Positions 1-6,633 of a stretch of 12,566 bases of DNA are shown in pieces. The DNA lies in the NCBI GenBank assembly GCA_937892225.1, contig CALAUH010000188.1, forward strand, positions 1-12,566, written 5' to 3'. Under the pieces are notes generated by a model. That model made no database searches. It worked only from the letters and a program-made list of their open reading frames with translations, and had not been told where the DNA came from. Made by a program: the position numbers and the translations under genes. The stretch comes from an uncultured Treponema sp. (GTDB lineage: Bacteria > Spirochaetota > Spirochaetia > Treponematales > Treponemataceae). Position 1 is the first letter of the stretch. Each line of letters opens with the position of its first letter.

Positions 1-506
1 CCCATAGCCCCCTGAATGTGGATGATGTTATATTCTGGGAGATTAAGAGATTTGAGCCATGCTACAGCTGTGTTTCCTTCGTTAGCCATATCAGAAACAA
101 CTGCTGCTTCATAAAGATCTTCACTTGCGTTTAACATACGGTCAAAGAGGAATACTTTGATTCCAGCTTTTTTTGCATTCTTAAGAACTGATTCCCAACC
201 GTCTGTAGCAGCTGCAGAAAGAAGAATGTAGTCAACACCGTCTGTAATGAACTGAGCAGCAGCATTGAGCTGTTCGTCGTTCTTGAGGCTGTAGTATGTT
301 GTTACTTTGTAGCCTTTTTCTGCTGTAAATACTGATTCGAAGTCTTTTACGTTAGCAGCACGATATCCTGATTCTGAAGGTGGATTGTTAATAATACCAA
401 CCTTAATTTTACCAGCTGCTTTTGGAGCTTTCTTAGCTTTTTTTGGAGCAGCGAACAAACATGTTACACACATAAGTAATGCAACGATAGTCAATGACTT
501 TTTCAT
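1..506 (-). CDS. YtfQ-like sugar ABC transporter substrate-binding protein (partial)
   Basis: Periplasmic solute-binding protein that would deliver a sugar to an ABC importer. Only the first 168 codons are in the window; the 3' part runs off the start. The ATG at 506-504 is preceded by a strong AGGAGG at 520-515. A signal peptide is clear: MKK, a hydrophobic stretch to about residue 18, then a likely signal peptidase I site at LFA-AP. A lysine/alanine linker follows, then a type I periplasmic-binding fold starting KIKVGIINNPPSESGYRAAN. The segments GWESVLKNAKKAGIKVFLFDR and the final IIHIQGAMG closely track E. coli YtfQ (galactofuranose binding) as I remember it; RbsB-type relatives are the alternative. 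The exact sugar cannot be told. Transporter ATPase and permease genes are presumably beyond the window. The gene lies just downstream of a two-component system on the same strand, which may regulate it (inference). Confidence 0.88.
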   Translation of the reverse strand, partial: MKKSLTIVALLMCVTCLFAAPKKAKKAPKAAGKIKVGIINNPPSESGYRAANVKDFESVFTAEKGYKVTTYYSLKNDEQLNAAAQFITDGVDYILLSAAATDGWESVLKNAKKAGIKVFLFDRMLNASEDLYEAAVVSDMANEGNTAVAWLKSLNLPEYNIIHIQGAM

Positions 507-514
507 CTAATAAT

Positions 515-520
515 CCTCCT
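515..520 (-). promoter_or_regulatory. Ribosome binding site of the sugar-binding protein gene
   Basis: A full AGGAGG on the minus strand lies 8 bases before the ATG at 506. It is the strongest Shine-Dalgarno sequence in the window and fixes the start of the partial gene. Confidence 0.8.
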
Positions 521-529
521 AATAGATGT

Positions 530-570
530 CTTTTAATCTAGGATTATAATAAAGTCAAACACCCTATAAA
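530..570 (-). promoter_or_regulatory. Candidate promoter region of the sugar-binding protein gene
   Basis: Two overlapping sigma-70-like readings are possible. In one, TTGACT (558-553) is followed after 17 bases by TAAAAG (535-530). In the other, a perfect TATAAT (548-543) is preceded after 16 bases by a weak TTTATA (570-565). The TTGACT and TATAAT boxes cannot work together because only 4 bases separate them. The rest of the gap up to the terminator at 731 holds no gene that I can see. Confidence 0.35.
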
Positions 571-681
571 TGAATGCAATTATTTAGGAATTTGAGTTAA
601 AATTTATGTCTAAATTCAGATTAAGTAAAAAAAATTATGATTAAAGTTTAAATTTTTACGATATTTAGTTAATTATTTTAA

Positions 682-731
682 TAAAAAAAGGACAATTTTT
701 TAACAAAAATAATTTATTAAAAAATTGTCCT
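682..731 (-). terminator. Rho-independent terminator of the kinase/response regulator operon
   Basis: A perfect 15-bp inverted repeat (arms 689-703 and 717-731) encloses a 13-base loop. On the minus strand it is followed directly by seven T. It lies about 40 bases past the response regulator stop codon. The stem is AT-rich but long. It separates the two-component operon from the sugar-binding protein gene. Confidence 0.8.
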
Positions 732-771
732 ATATAATAATATAATTCTCCCTGATGCACCAAAAATCAGG

Positions 772-1404
772 TTATTTAAATTTTAAAATTAATTCTTCAC
801 GACTTTTTACACCGATTTTAGAATAAAGACGGCTCGTATAATTTTCTACAGTTCTAGATGATAAAAATAATTCATCACAAATCTGAGAATTTGTTTTTTC
901 CTGTAAAATTGCTTCAAAAATGTGACGTTCCTGTTTTGTTAAAATAGAAACAATCGAACTGATTTTATTCTGTGCTTCTATCATACTTGATTGAATATAA
1001 GTACCGCCTTCCTGAACAACATCCAGACAATGAACAAGTTCTTCTTCTTTTGCAACTTTAGATACATAACCTTTAGCACCAGAATCTTTTGCCTGTAAAA
1101 CAAAACCTGTTGTATCAAACATTGAATACATTACACATTTAATTTCCGGCCATTTTTTTGTAATGCTTTGTACAAGATTAAAACCAGTTTCATTTATAAG
1201 CTGAACGTCAACGATAATAATTTCCGGAAAAATTTCAAGCGTATGTTCATCTTCAAATTTTTTCAGACATTCAAGACATTCTAAACATTCTTTCGATGTT
1301 GAAAAATCTTTTGGAACACGATATTTTGTATGAGCTTCCAGCCATGATTTTAATCCATTTCTAACCATATTATGATCATCAACGATATATACAATATTTT
1401 TCAT
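772..1404 (-). CDS. NarL/FixJ-type two-component response regulator
   Basis: Cytoplasmic DNA-binding regulator, presumably phosphorylated by the kinase encoded just upstream. Receiver domain at residues 1-125: acidic pair Asp9-Asp10, phosphoacceptor Asp66 in IIIVDVQL, the conserved Ser94 and Lys116 (YVSK). A LuxR-type helix-turn-helix lies at about 145-205 (LTKQERHIFEAIL, then SSRTVENYTSRLYSKIGVKSREEL). The phosphoacceptor sits about a dozen residues later than usual, partly because residues 39-47 read ECL three times, from a 9-base tandem repeat. The ATG overlaps the kinase stop by one base (TAATG), so translation is probably coupled. A terminator follows at 731-682. The target is unknown; the neighbouring sugar-binding protein gene is a natural candidate (inference). 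Confidence 0.93.
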   Translation of the reverse strand: MKNIVYIVDDHNMVRNGLKSWLEAHTKYRVPKDFSTSKECLECLECLKKFEDEHTLEIFPEIIIVDVQLINETGFNLVQSITKKWPEIKCVMYSMFDTTGFVLQAKDSGAKGYVSKVAKEEELVHCLDVVQEGGTYIQSSMIEAQNKISSIVSILTKQERHIFEAILQEKTNSQICDELFLSSRTVENYTSRLYSKIGVKSREELILKFK

Positions 1405-3053
1405 TATTTAGACTCCGTTGTTTTAGATAAATTATCCAACGGTAATGAAATCTTTATTTCCATACCGTCATCCTGTGCAGTGAAGAATTCAATTGTTCCA
1501 CCAATTAATTCCATTCTATCCATCATTGAACGTAAACCAAGATGATCTTTTCTTTTTAATTTCTTTTGAAGTTCTTCCTGACTACATCCAATTCCATCAT
1601 CTGTTACATATATTAATAAATTATTATTTTCTTTTTTTATAAATATAGAAGCCTGTGTTGCATACGAATGTTTTTCTATATTAGTCAATGCTTCTTGAAT
1701 TACACGGAAAAGATTTTGAGTTGTATCTCTTTCCAACACAGGATATTCAAAACCCTCTTCTACTTTAAATACACAAGGAAAATGAGTTCGTGAACTGAAC
1801 TGTTGAACAAGAGAGTTTATGATTGAAATAAGCTCAAATTCAGAAGATTCATTTTTATTCTGAATAGCAAGTTCTGCAGGAGTAAGATTGTAACATATGT
1901 TTCTAAGTTTAATGATACAATCAGTTGCGATATCTTCAATTTTTGATTGTTTTGCTTTCGAACTTTCATCGACAACAAGATTTTCTGTTTCCAATCGGAT
2001 AACTCGGATATCCTGAACAACTGAATCATGAATATCACGACTGATTTTTGCACGTTCTTTTTCCTGAATTTCAAAAGTCATTTTATTACGACTTTTTACA
2101 GAATTTAACTCTTTATTTTTAGCAATATTTCTATTCACTAAAAACAAAACTATAAAAATCAATAATAAACAACTTACAAAAATTATAATCATTAAAGTTA
2201 TATAGCTTAAAGTTTTTCTCCATTCATTATCATTTAAATATTCTTTGTCAAATAACAATGCAGCAGATTGAGCTTCATCATATGTTTTATACAAGTCTGA
2301 TTTTTTTGTTATACAGTTATAAGTCCACCACGAAACATTATCTATATCTCTAATAAGTAAAACATTATCAGTAGTTTGAAAAATATATTCACGACTATAA
2401 CTATGCGGTTGTTTATCTATATTTTCTCTTGGAACATTTTCTGCACGCCAGTAACTCATTGATTTTATAACTTTTGAATTTTCTGGCTCTTTTAATAAAA
2501 AATCTCCTTTTTCATCTTCTATCTGATATAAACTTGCATAATGCCACGGATATTTATAAGAACCTCTGAATGTCTCCTGATCTTTTAATAACCAGACTCC
2601 CTGTTTATTTACAATTATGTAACTTAAACCTATTTCAAGCGGTAAAAATTTTATATCAAGATAATCGCTATTTTTAATTTTATCAGAACAGACTGTATAT
2701 AATCCATTATAATGTTCATTTTCCGAATCCCATGCAACTGTAAAATAAAATCTATCTGAAAACGGACTGTATACTAAAGTACGAATTGATCCTATACCGG
2801 ATTCATCACACTTGTCCCATACTTTTTTAATTCTCCAGTTACCCTTCTTTGCTTCAGGATTAAATGCATATATACAGGAATGCCATTTTTCATTATTAGT
2901 TACATTCAATAAAACAAGAGAATTATCTGTAGTTGCAGCTAAAGAAATTACATTTAAATCTTCTATATCCTGGATTTTTTTCTCTTCTGCAAATAAACAA
3001 ATACTGCAACTGATAAATAAAATTACTGTAAAAATAAACTTAAATTTTTTCAT
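1404..3053 (-). CDS. Membrane sensor histidine kinase (HisKA_3 type)
   Basis: Senses an extracytoplasmic signal and phosphorylates the response regulator. I chose the ATG at 3053 (549 residues): it opens a typical signal peptide (MKKFKFIFTVILF...CLFA), whereas the frame extends upstream only to a TTG at 3089. Domains: signal peptide 1-22; a Trp/Tyr-rich exported region at about 23-280 of no family I recognise; one membrane helix at about 282-307; HisKA_3 dimerisation domain with phosphoacceptor His342 in SRDIHDSVVQDI; HATPase domain with Asn458 (EALTNIEKHS), DDGIG at 485-489 and HLGL at 504-507. All catalytic boxes look intact. The exported region has short beta-rich stretches with repeated aromatic motifs and might be a small propeller, but I cannot show this. 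It is the first gene of the operon, and its stop overlaps the regulator start. Confidence 0.92.
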   Translation of the reverse strand: MKKFKFIFTVILFISCSICLFAEEKKIQDIEDLNVISLAATTDNSLVLLNVTNNEKWHSCIYAFNPEAKKGNWRIKKVWDKCDESGIGSIRTLVYSPFSDRFYFTVAWDSENEHYNGLYTVCSDKIKNSDYLDIKFLPLEIGLSYIIVNKQGVWLLKDQETFRGSYKYPWHYASLYQIEDEKGDFLLKEPENSKVIKSMSYWRAENVPRENIDKQPHSYSREYIFQTTDNVLLIRDIDNVSWWTYNCITKKSDLYKTYDEAQSAALLFDKEYLNDNEWRKTLSYITLMIIIFVSCLLLIFIVLFLVNRNIAKNKELNSVKSRNKMTFEIQEKERAKISRDIHDSVVQDIRVIRLETENLVVDESSKAKQSKIEDIATDCIIKLRNICYNLTPAELAIQNKNESSEFELISIINSLVQQFSSRTHFPCVFKVEEGFEYPVLERDTTQNLFRVIQEALTNIEKHSYATQASIFIKKENNNLLIYVTDDGIGCSQEELQKKLKRKDHLGLRSMMDRMELIGGTIEFFTAQDDGMEIKISLPLDNLSKTTESK

Positions 3054-3132
3054 ATACCCTATAATATCCTTAAAATAAGTATTATTCAAACGTAATACAT
3101 TTTCTTTCCATTCTTATAATAAGATATATTTA

Positions 3133-3161
3133 ATTATAAAAATACAGAGTTAAACTCACAA
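3133..3161 (-). promoter_or_regulatory. Promoter of the histidine kinase/response regulator operon
   Basis: On the minus strand TTGTGA (3161-3156) and a perfect TATAAT (3138-3133) are separated by 17 bases, giving a leader of roughly 70 bases before the ATG at 3053. The spacer holds an 11-bp palindrome, GAGTTAAACTC (3147-3157), which partly overlaps the -35 box and could be an operator. The palindrome is seen; its role is inference. Confidence 0.6.
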
Positions 3162-3165
3162 TTTC

Positions 3166-3201
3166 AAAAAAAAAGCAGTTTTAGTTTCCTAAAACTGCTT
3201 T
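3166..3201 (-). terminator. Rho-independent terminator of the flotillin gene
   Basis: A perfect 13-bp stem (arms 3172-3184 and 3189-3201) has a 4-base loop. On the minus strand it is followed by nine T (counting the stem end). It starts 8 bases past the flotillin stop codon and ends just before the kinase promoter. Confidence 0.92.
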
Positions 3202-3208
3202 CTTATTT

Positions 3209-4654
3209 TTATTTATCTTCTGATTTTTTCTTATCAGTTTTGTCTAAAACTTTACCAAGTATTGTTTTTAAGTCTATGCCAAGTGTTTCACCAAGACTTT
3301 CAGAAACCTGTGTTACATTTGTCATAATATCTTTTGTAAGTTTTGATGATTCTCCACCATACATATAAATCTTATCAACATTCTGATATGCTTTTCCAGA
3401 AGCTTCTGCAATTTTTGGTAACTGCTCAAAATAAACTTTAAGTGCATCAAGCTGCATCTGTTGTTTTGCGGCATCACCATATTCTTTAAGCGCTTCTGCT
3501 TTTTCACGCATACCTTCTGCTTCTGCAACAAGTTTAGCTTTAACTGCAGCAGCTTCAGCTTCTCCCTGAGACTGAATTGCAAGAGCAAGTGCTTTTTTAC
3601 CGGCAGCTTCATTTTCCATTGCAATTTTTTCTGCTTCAGCTTTTTTCTGTCTTTCAAATGCTTCAGCTTCTGCATTCTTCTGTCTTGTATATAATTCTGC
3701 ATCTGCTTTCTGTTGAGCAGCAAATTTTTCTGCTTCTGCAGTTTTCTTTACTTCAGCATCAAGAGCTCTTTCTTTAATTGAAACTTCTTTTTCCTGAATT
3801 TCAATCTGTTTTTCCTGTCTGGCAATATTTGCATCAGCGGCTTTAATTTCTAATACTTTTCGCTGATTTTCTGTTTCAATACCTTTTGCAGCTTCAGCTT
3901 TTGCAGCTTCTGTATCTGCCTGTAACTGTAATGCTGCTTTTTTAATTGCAAGATCATTCTGTTTCTGTGCAATTTCCAATTCAGCAGCAACACGAGCATC
4001 ATTTGCATCTTTATCTGCCTGAGCCTGTGCAATTTTAATTTCTGCTTCTGCTATAGCTTTTGCTTTAGCGGCATCTTTTGAAATAGCAACTGTATTTTCA
4101 ATACCAAGATTATTGATTACACCGTTATCATCTTTAAAGTTCTGAATATTAAAAGTTGTAAGTTCAAGACCTAAATCAATAAGATTTGGTTTAACGTTTT
4201 CTGCAACTTTTTCTGCAAGAACTTTTTTATCACCCTGAATTAAATCTTTTAATTTTATCTGTGAAATAATTTCTCGAATATTACCTTCTAAAACTGGAGT
4301 TACAACCTGAGCTATATCATCTGTTGTATAACCAATAAATTTTGCAGCAGCACGTTTCATTGTTTCTGGATCCTGAGAAACAGAAATATTTGCAACTGCA
4401 TCAACTTTAATATTGATTGCATCCTGTGTCGGAATAGAATCCTTAGATACAAAATCTACCTGAATATTTTCAAGAGTCATGTAATCTATTCTCTGTAAAA
4501 ATGGAATTACAAAAATTGCTTTTCCTGTTACAGTTTTTGAACCAAATGGCCCTACACGAATACCAATTCTGTTTTTTGGAACTTTTTTATAAGAAATAAA
4601 AAACAGAAATACAATTACAACTGCTATAATAGCAATCAATAAAAAGTTACTCAT
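3209..4654 (-). CDS. Flotillin-like SPFH/band 7 membrane protein
   Basis: Membrane scaffold of the flotillin family; bacterial members organise membrane microdomains and fluidity. The 481 residues divide into an N-terminal membrane helix at about 4-21, an SPFH domain at about 25-195 (RIGIRVGPFGSKTV, then KAIFVIPFLQRIDYMTLENIQV), a long Ala/Glu/Lys-rich coiled coil at about 195-400 with many AEA repeats, and a C-terminal flotillin region. The length is close to B. subtilis FloT (about 509), and the long coiled coil separates it from the shorter FloA type. The ATG at 4654 has a strong AGGAGAAGG (4664-4656), spaced only one base from the ATG at its 3' end. No NfeD-type partner gene is adjacent, unlike in several bacilli. 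It probably has its own promoter at 4715-4687 and ends in a strong terminator. Antisense open frames here only reflect the biased coiled-coil codons. Confidence 0.93.
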   Translation of the reverse strand: MSNFLLIAIIAVVIVFLFFISYKKVPKNRIGIRVGPFGSKTVTGKAIFVIPFLQRIDYMTLENIQVDFVSKDSIPTQDAINIKVDAVANISVSQDPETMKRAAAKFIGYTTDDIAQVVTPVLEGNIREIISQIKLKDLIQGDKKVLAEKVAENVKPNLIDLGLELTTFNIQNFKDDNGVINNLGIENTVAISKDAAKAKAIAEAEIKIAQAQADKDANDARVAAELEIAQKQNDLAIKKAALQLQADTEAAKAEAAKGIETENQRKVLEIKAADANIARQEKQIEIQEKEVSIKERALDAEVKKTAEAEKFAAQQKADAELYTRQKNAEAEAFERQKKAEAEKIAMENEAAGKKALALAIQSQGEAEAAAVKAKLVAEAEGMREKAEALKEYGDAAKQQMQLDALKVYFEQLPKIAEASGKAYQNVDKIYMYGGESSKLTKDIMTNVTQVSESLGETLGIDLKTILGKVLDKTDKKKSEDK

Positions 4655-4655
4655 A

Positions 4656-4664
4656 CCTTCTCCT
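4656..4664 (-). promoter_or_regulatory. Ribosome binding site of the flotillin gene
   Basis: AGGAGAAGG on the minus strand just upstream of the ATG at 4654. The AGGAG core sits about 5 bases from the start codon and supports it. Confidence 0.7.
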
Positions 4665-4686
4665 AAAAAATTAGATTAATAATAAA

Positions 4687-4715
4687 ATAATATGATTTTC
4701 AGTAAATGTAAACAA
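4687..4715 (-). promoter_or_regulatory. Candidate promoter of the flotillin gene
   Basis: In the 73-base gap between murI and the flotillin gene, TTGTTT (4715-4710) and TATTAT (4692-4687) are spaced 17 bases. TTTACA (4712-4707) with TATTTT is a second reading shifted by three bases. The gap shows no terminator hairpin, so read-through from murI is also possible. Confidence 0.4.
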
Positions 4716-4727
4716 TTTTTTTTTAAA

Positions 4728-5546
4728 TTATTTTAACAAACCGCCCCATTCCAAATCATATTTTTGACAGATTACATCATATTCTGCCTGATCTTTTTTT
4801 TCTGAAAAACCTGTTATATATAATTTTGATTTTTCTGTATGATTAGTAACCTCTTTTGAATTATCCATTGAATTAAAAATAGAAAGAGCCCTGTTAATTA
4901 CACCTTCTCTTGAATCAATTACTCGTAAAGTTCCGCCAGAAACTTTATCACTTACTTCCTGAATTAATTCTGCAAGATTTAAAAAATGTGTACATCCCAA
5001 AATGATTGTATCACTTCCCTGTTCTGTAAAATAATTAACTGCAGGAAGAACTGCATTTTCACATTCTTCTTTTGTAGCTGTAAAAGATTTTTTTTCAATA
5101 AACGAAATTAATTCAGGATCAGCTCTTAAAATCAATTTACAATCAGATGCAAAATGATTTTTTAAATCAATATTATATGGATTTTCTATAGTAGATTTTG
5201 TTGCAAGAAGACCGATAGTTCTTTTTTTAGAAATACTTGAAGCAAGTTTAATGGCAGGGACTGTCCCCACAAACTGATGATTAGGAAAAGCTTCTCTCAA
5301 AACATCTAAAGAATTAACACTCATTGTATTACATGCAACAATAAAAACTTTTGGTGAAAATTCATTAATTATTTTATCTGCAATTTTCAATACACACTGA
5401 ACAATCTGTTCATGGGATTTTTCACCATAGGGAAAATTTACAGTATCTCCAACATAAACACATTTTGCAGAAGGAAGCTTATTTAAAAGATATGTCAGAT
5501 ATGGAATTCCACCAGTACCTGAATCTAAAAACGCAAAATCTACCAT
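4728..5546 (-). CDS. murI: Glutamate racemase
   Basis: Cofactor-independent racemase that makes D-glutamate for peptidoglycan in the cytoplasm. The 272 residues match the family's usual length. Signature motifs are in place: DSGTGG at 8-13, the two catalytic cysteines Cys72 (VACNT) and Cys185 (LGCTH), and GDTVNFPYGEKS at about 33-44. The ATG at 5546 lies 3 bases after the stop of the upstream zinc-ribbon gene and has no good ribosome binding site, so translational coupling is likely. The conserved GTVPA stretch (residues 94-98) is written with codons that are uncommon in this gene (GGG ACA GTC CCT GCC), so it carries a GGACTGTCCCCA sequence that also occurs in the intergenic region at 5874-5885. 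The last 45 residues are the least conserved part. Confidence 0.95.
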   Translation of the reverse strand: MVDFAFLDSGTGGIPYLTYLLNKLPSAKCVYVGDTVNFPYGEKSHEQIVQCVLKIADKIINEFSPKVFIVACNTMSVNSLDVLREAFPNHQFVGTVPAIKLASSISKKRTIGLLATKSTIENPYNIDLKNHFASDCKLILRADPELISFIEKKSFTATKEECENAVLPAVNYFTEQGSDTIILGCTHFLNLAELIQEVSDKVSGGTLRVIDSREGVINRALSIFNSMDNSKEVTNHTEKSKLYITGFSEKKDQAEYDVICQKYDLEWGGLLK

Positions 5547-5549
5547 AAT

Positions 5550-5825
5550 TTACCCGAACAAAGCATTAAATGCATCTTTTGCTTCTTGAGATTTATTATT
5601 TTTAGAAACCGAAAGATTTTCATTATATTTAAAATAATCACAGAAATTTGAACGTTCTTTATCTGCAATTAATTCATCTACCGATTCTTTACAATCATAA
5701 TGATTTCCAGGTGAAAAAAACTTACATGCCTTGCAACAATGTAAATCTACTTTACACGAAGGACATTCCGAATTTCTAGATATATTTTCAAGTTTAATAT
5801 CTGTACCACATTTCCAACAAATCAT
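5550..5825 (-). CDS. Small cysteine-rich, probably zinc-binding protein
   Basis: A 91-residue soluble protein with the layout of a small zinc-ribbon protein. CWKC at residues 3-6 and CPSC at 21-24 would form one zinc knuckle pair. The segment DLHCCKACKFFSPGNHYDC (28-46) and the late Cys in NFCDYF suggest a second metal site. I recall similar short proteins of unknown function in spirochaetes and other bacteria, but cannot assign a role. The C-terminal 25 residues look flexible. The gene is followed after 3 bases by murI, so the two are almost certainly co-transcribed. The ATG at 5825 has no ribosome binding site, and a -10-like box ends only 6 bases before it, so the mRNA may be leaderless. 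Confidence 0.8.
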   Translation of the reverse strand: MICWKCGTDIKLENISRNSECPSCKVDLHCCKACKFFSPGNHYDCKESVDELIADKERSNFCDYFKYNENLSVSKNNKSQEAKDAFNALFG

Positions 5826-5831
5826 AAAATC

Positions 5832-5860
5832 ATTTTACTATAAAAAGAAAGGATTAACAA
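5832..5860 (-). promoter_or_regulatory. Candidate promoter of the zinc-ribbon/murI operon (leaderless)
   Basis: TTGTTA (5860-5855) and TAAAAT (5837-5832) are separated by 17 bases on the minus strand. The -10 box ends 6 bases before the ATG at 5825, which puts the expected transcription start at or next to the start codon. No Shine-Dalgarno sequence is present. Confidence 0.45.
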
Positions 5861-5873
5861 CTAAAGAATAAGA

Positions 5874-5885
5874 GGACTGTCCCCA
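5874..5885. repeat. GGACTGTCCCCA short repeat, intergenic copy
   Basis: The 12-base sequence lies between two divergent promoters. An identical 12-mer occurs inside murI at 5258-5269. It contains the near-palindrome GGAC-T-GTCC. It is GC-rich in an AT-rich intergenic stretch, which makes it stand out. It resembles short dispersed repeats I remember from other genomes (inference). Confidence 0.4.
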
Positions 5886-5902
5886 TTGTTATGTTTTGCG
5901 AT

Positions 5903-5931
5903 TTGATAAATATCTTATTTTATTCTATAAT
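5903..5931 (+). promoter_or_regulatory. Promoter of the pentapeptide/hydrolase operon (leaderless)
   Basis: TTGATA (5903-5908), a 17-base spacer and a perfect TATAAT (5926-5931) make the best sigma-70 match in the window. The ATG at 5938 begins 6 bases after the -10 box, so the predicted first transcribed base is the A of the start codon. No ribosome binding site lies upstream. This also rules out the TTG at 5896, which would sit upstream of the promoter. Confidence 0.7.
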
Positions 5932-5937
5932 AAAAAT

Positions 5938-6633
5938 ATGTTCACTGCGAATAAATGTCTTGTTCACTATTGTAAAAACATTGCTCTTTCAACTTTTAAC
6001 GAAAACGGTGAAATAATCGACGAAAAATCTTACTGTCTAGACCATTCACCGAATCCTGGAAAAGCGAAAGAAGAAATTTATAAATATATTCAGGAACATG
6101 ATATTATCGTTGGGCTAAATGCAAACGGCTTGATTTTTAAAGACTTAGATTTATCAAATAAAAAATTTTACGGATGCAGTTTTATTCATTGTACTTTTTC
6201 AAACATTCATTCAGAAAATCTTCTTCTTAAAATGTGCATTTTTGATTTTACAATAATGAATGACTGCAATCTGATTAAAAGCAACATTATCTACACTTCA
6301 TTTTCGGGAAGCAATTTTACACACTGTCTTTTTACCTCCAGCGACATGATTCAGGACAATTTTAACGGTATAAAAGCATTTCAGTCATCTTTTGATGATT
6401 CAGATTTATTTAATTCCAGATTCATAAATGCAACTTTAGTAGATACATCTTTTAGAAACTGCAATCTTAAAAAAGCACTCTTTTATGAAACAAAACGTAC
6501 AAACGTATCTTTTAAAATGTCAAATACAAGAGAAGCTGCTTTTTCTACAGAAGGAACTGATTTAACTTTAGGAACAGAAACTGACAGTGAAGATTTAAGT
6601 AATTCTGATAATAACAATGGAGAGGCAAAATGA
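5938..6633 (+). CDS. Pentapeptide-repeat protein with N-terminal Cys/His cluster
   Basis: A 231-residue soluble protein; function unknown. Residues 7-36 hold a zinc-finger-like cluster: Cys7, His10, Cys12, then Cys33 and His36 (CLVHYC ... YCLDH). Residues about 65-200 are degenerate pentapeptide repeats with Phe or Leu at every fifth position (GCSFI, HCTFS, YTSFS, GSNFT, HCLFT, ATLVD, TSFRN, NCNLK), which should fold as a right-handed quadrilateral beta-helix. The last 30 residues are acidic and Asn/Ser-rich. I chose the ATG at 5938 because the frame upstream contains only a TTG inside the promoter. The stop overlaps the next gene by four bases (ATGA), so the two are an operon. Some pentapeptide proteins mimic DNA, but nothing here shows that role. 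Confidence 0.85.
   Translation: MFTANKCLVHYCKNIALSTFNENGEIIDEKSYCLDHSPNPGKAKEEIYKYIQEHDIIVGLNANGLIFKDLDLSNKKFYGCSFIHCTFSNIHSENLLLKMCIFDFTIMNDCNLIKSNIIYTSFSGSNFTHCLFTSSDMIQDNFNGIKAFQSSFDDSDLFNSRFINATLVDTSFRNCNLKKALFYETKRTNVSFKMSNTREAAFSTEGTDLTLGTETDSEDLSNSDNNNGEAK
6619..6625 (+). promoter_or_regulatory. Ribosome binding site of the hydrolase gene, inside the pentapeptide gene
   Basis: GGAGAGG lies 4 bases before the ATG at 6630, within the last codons of the upstream gene. It fixes the start at the ATGA overlap. Confidence 0.75.

Noticed and set aside
543..558. TTGACT and TATAAT close together upstream of the sugar-binding protein gene
   Set aside because: Only 4 bases separate them, far from the 16-18 needed for one promoter; each can only pair with another, weaker box.
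751..771. Inverted repeat CCTGAT/ATCAGG right after the response regulator stop
   Set aside because: A 6-bp stem with a 9-base loop and no T run on the minus strand; the strong terminator lies further on at 731-682.
3054..3089. Upstream extension of the histidine kinase from a TTG
   Set aside because: It adds 12 residues before a typical signal peptide, and the ATG at 3053 gives a normal exported protein.
3461..3777. Repetitive-looking sequence as a possible CRISPR or tandem repeat array
   Set aside because: The similarity comes from degenerate AEA-type codons of a coiled coil; there are no regular repeats and spacers.
3322..4032. Several open frames inside the flotillin gene on both strands
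   Set aside because: They are low-complexity by-products of the Ala/Glu/Lys-rich coiled-coil codons and have no start signals or domain content.
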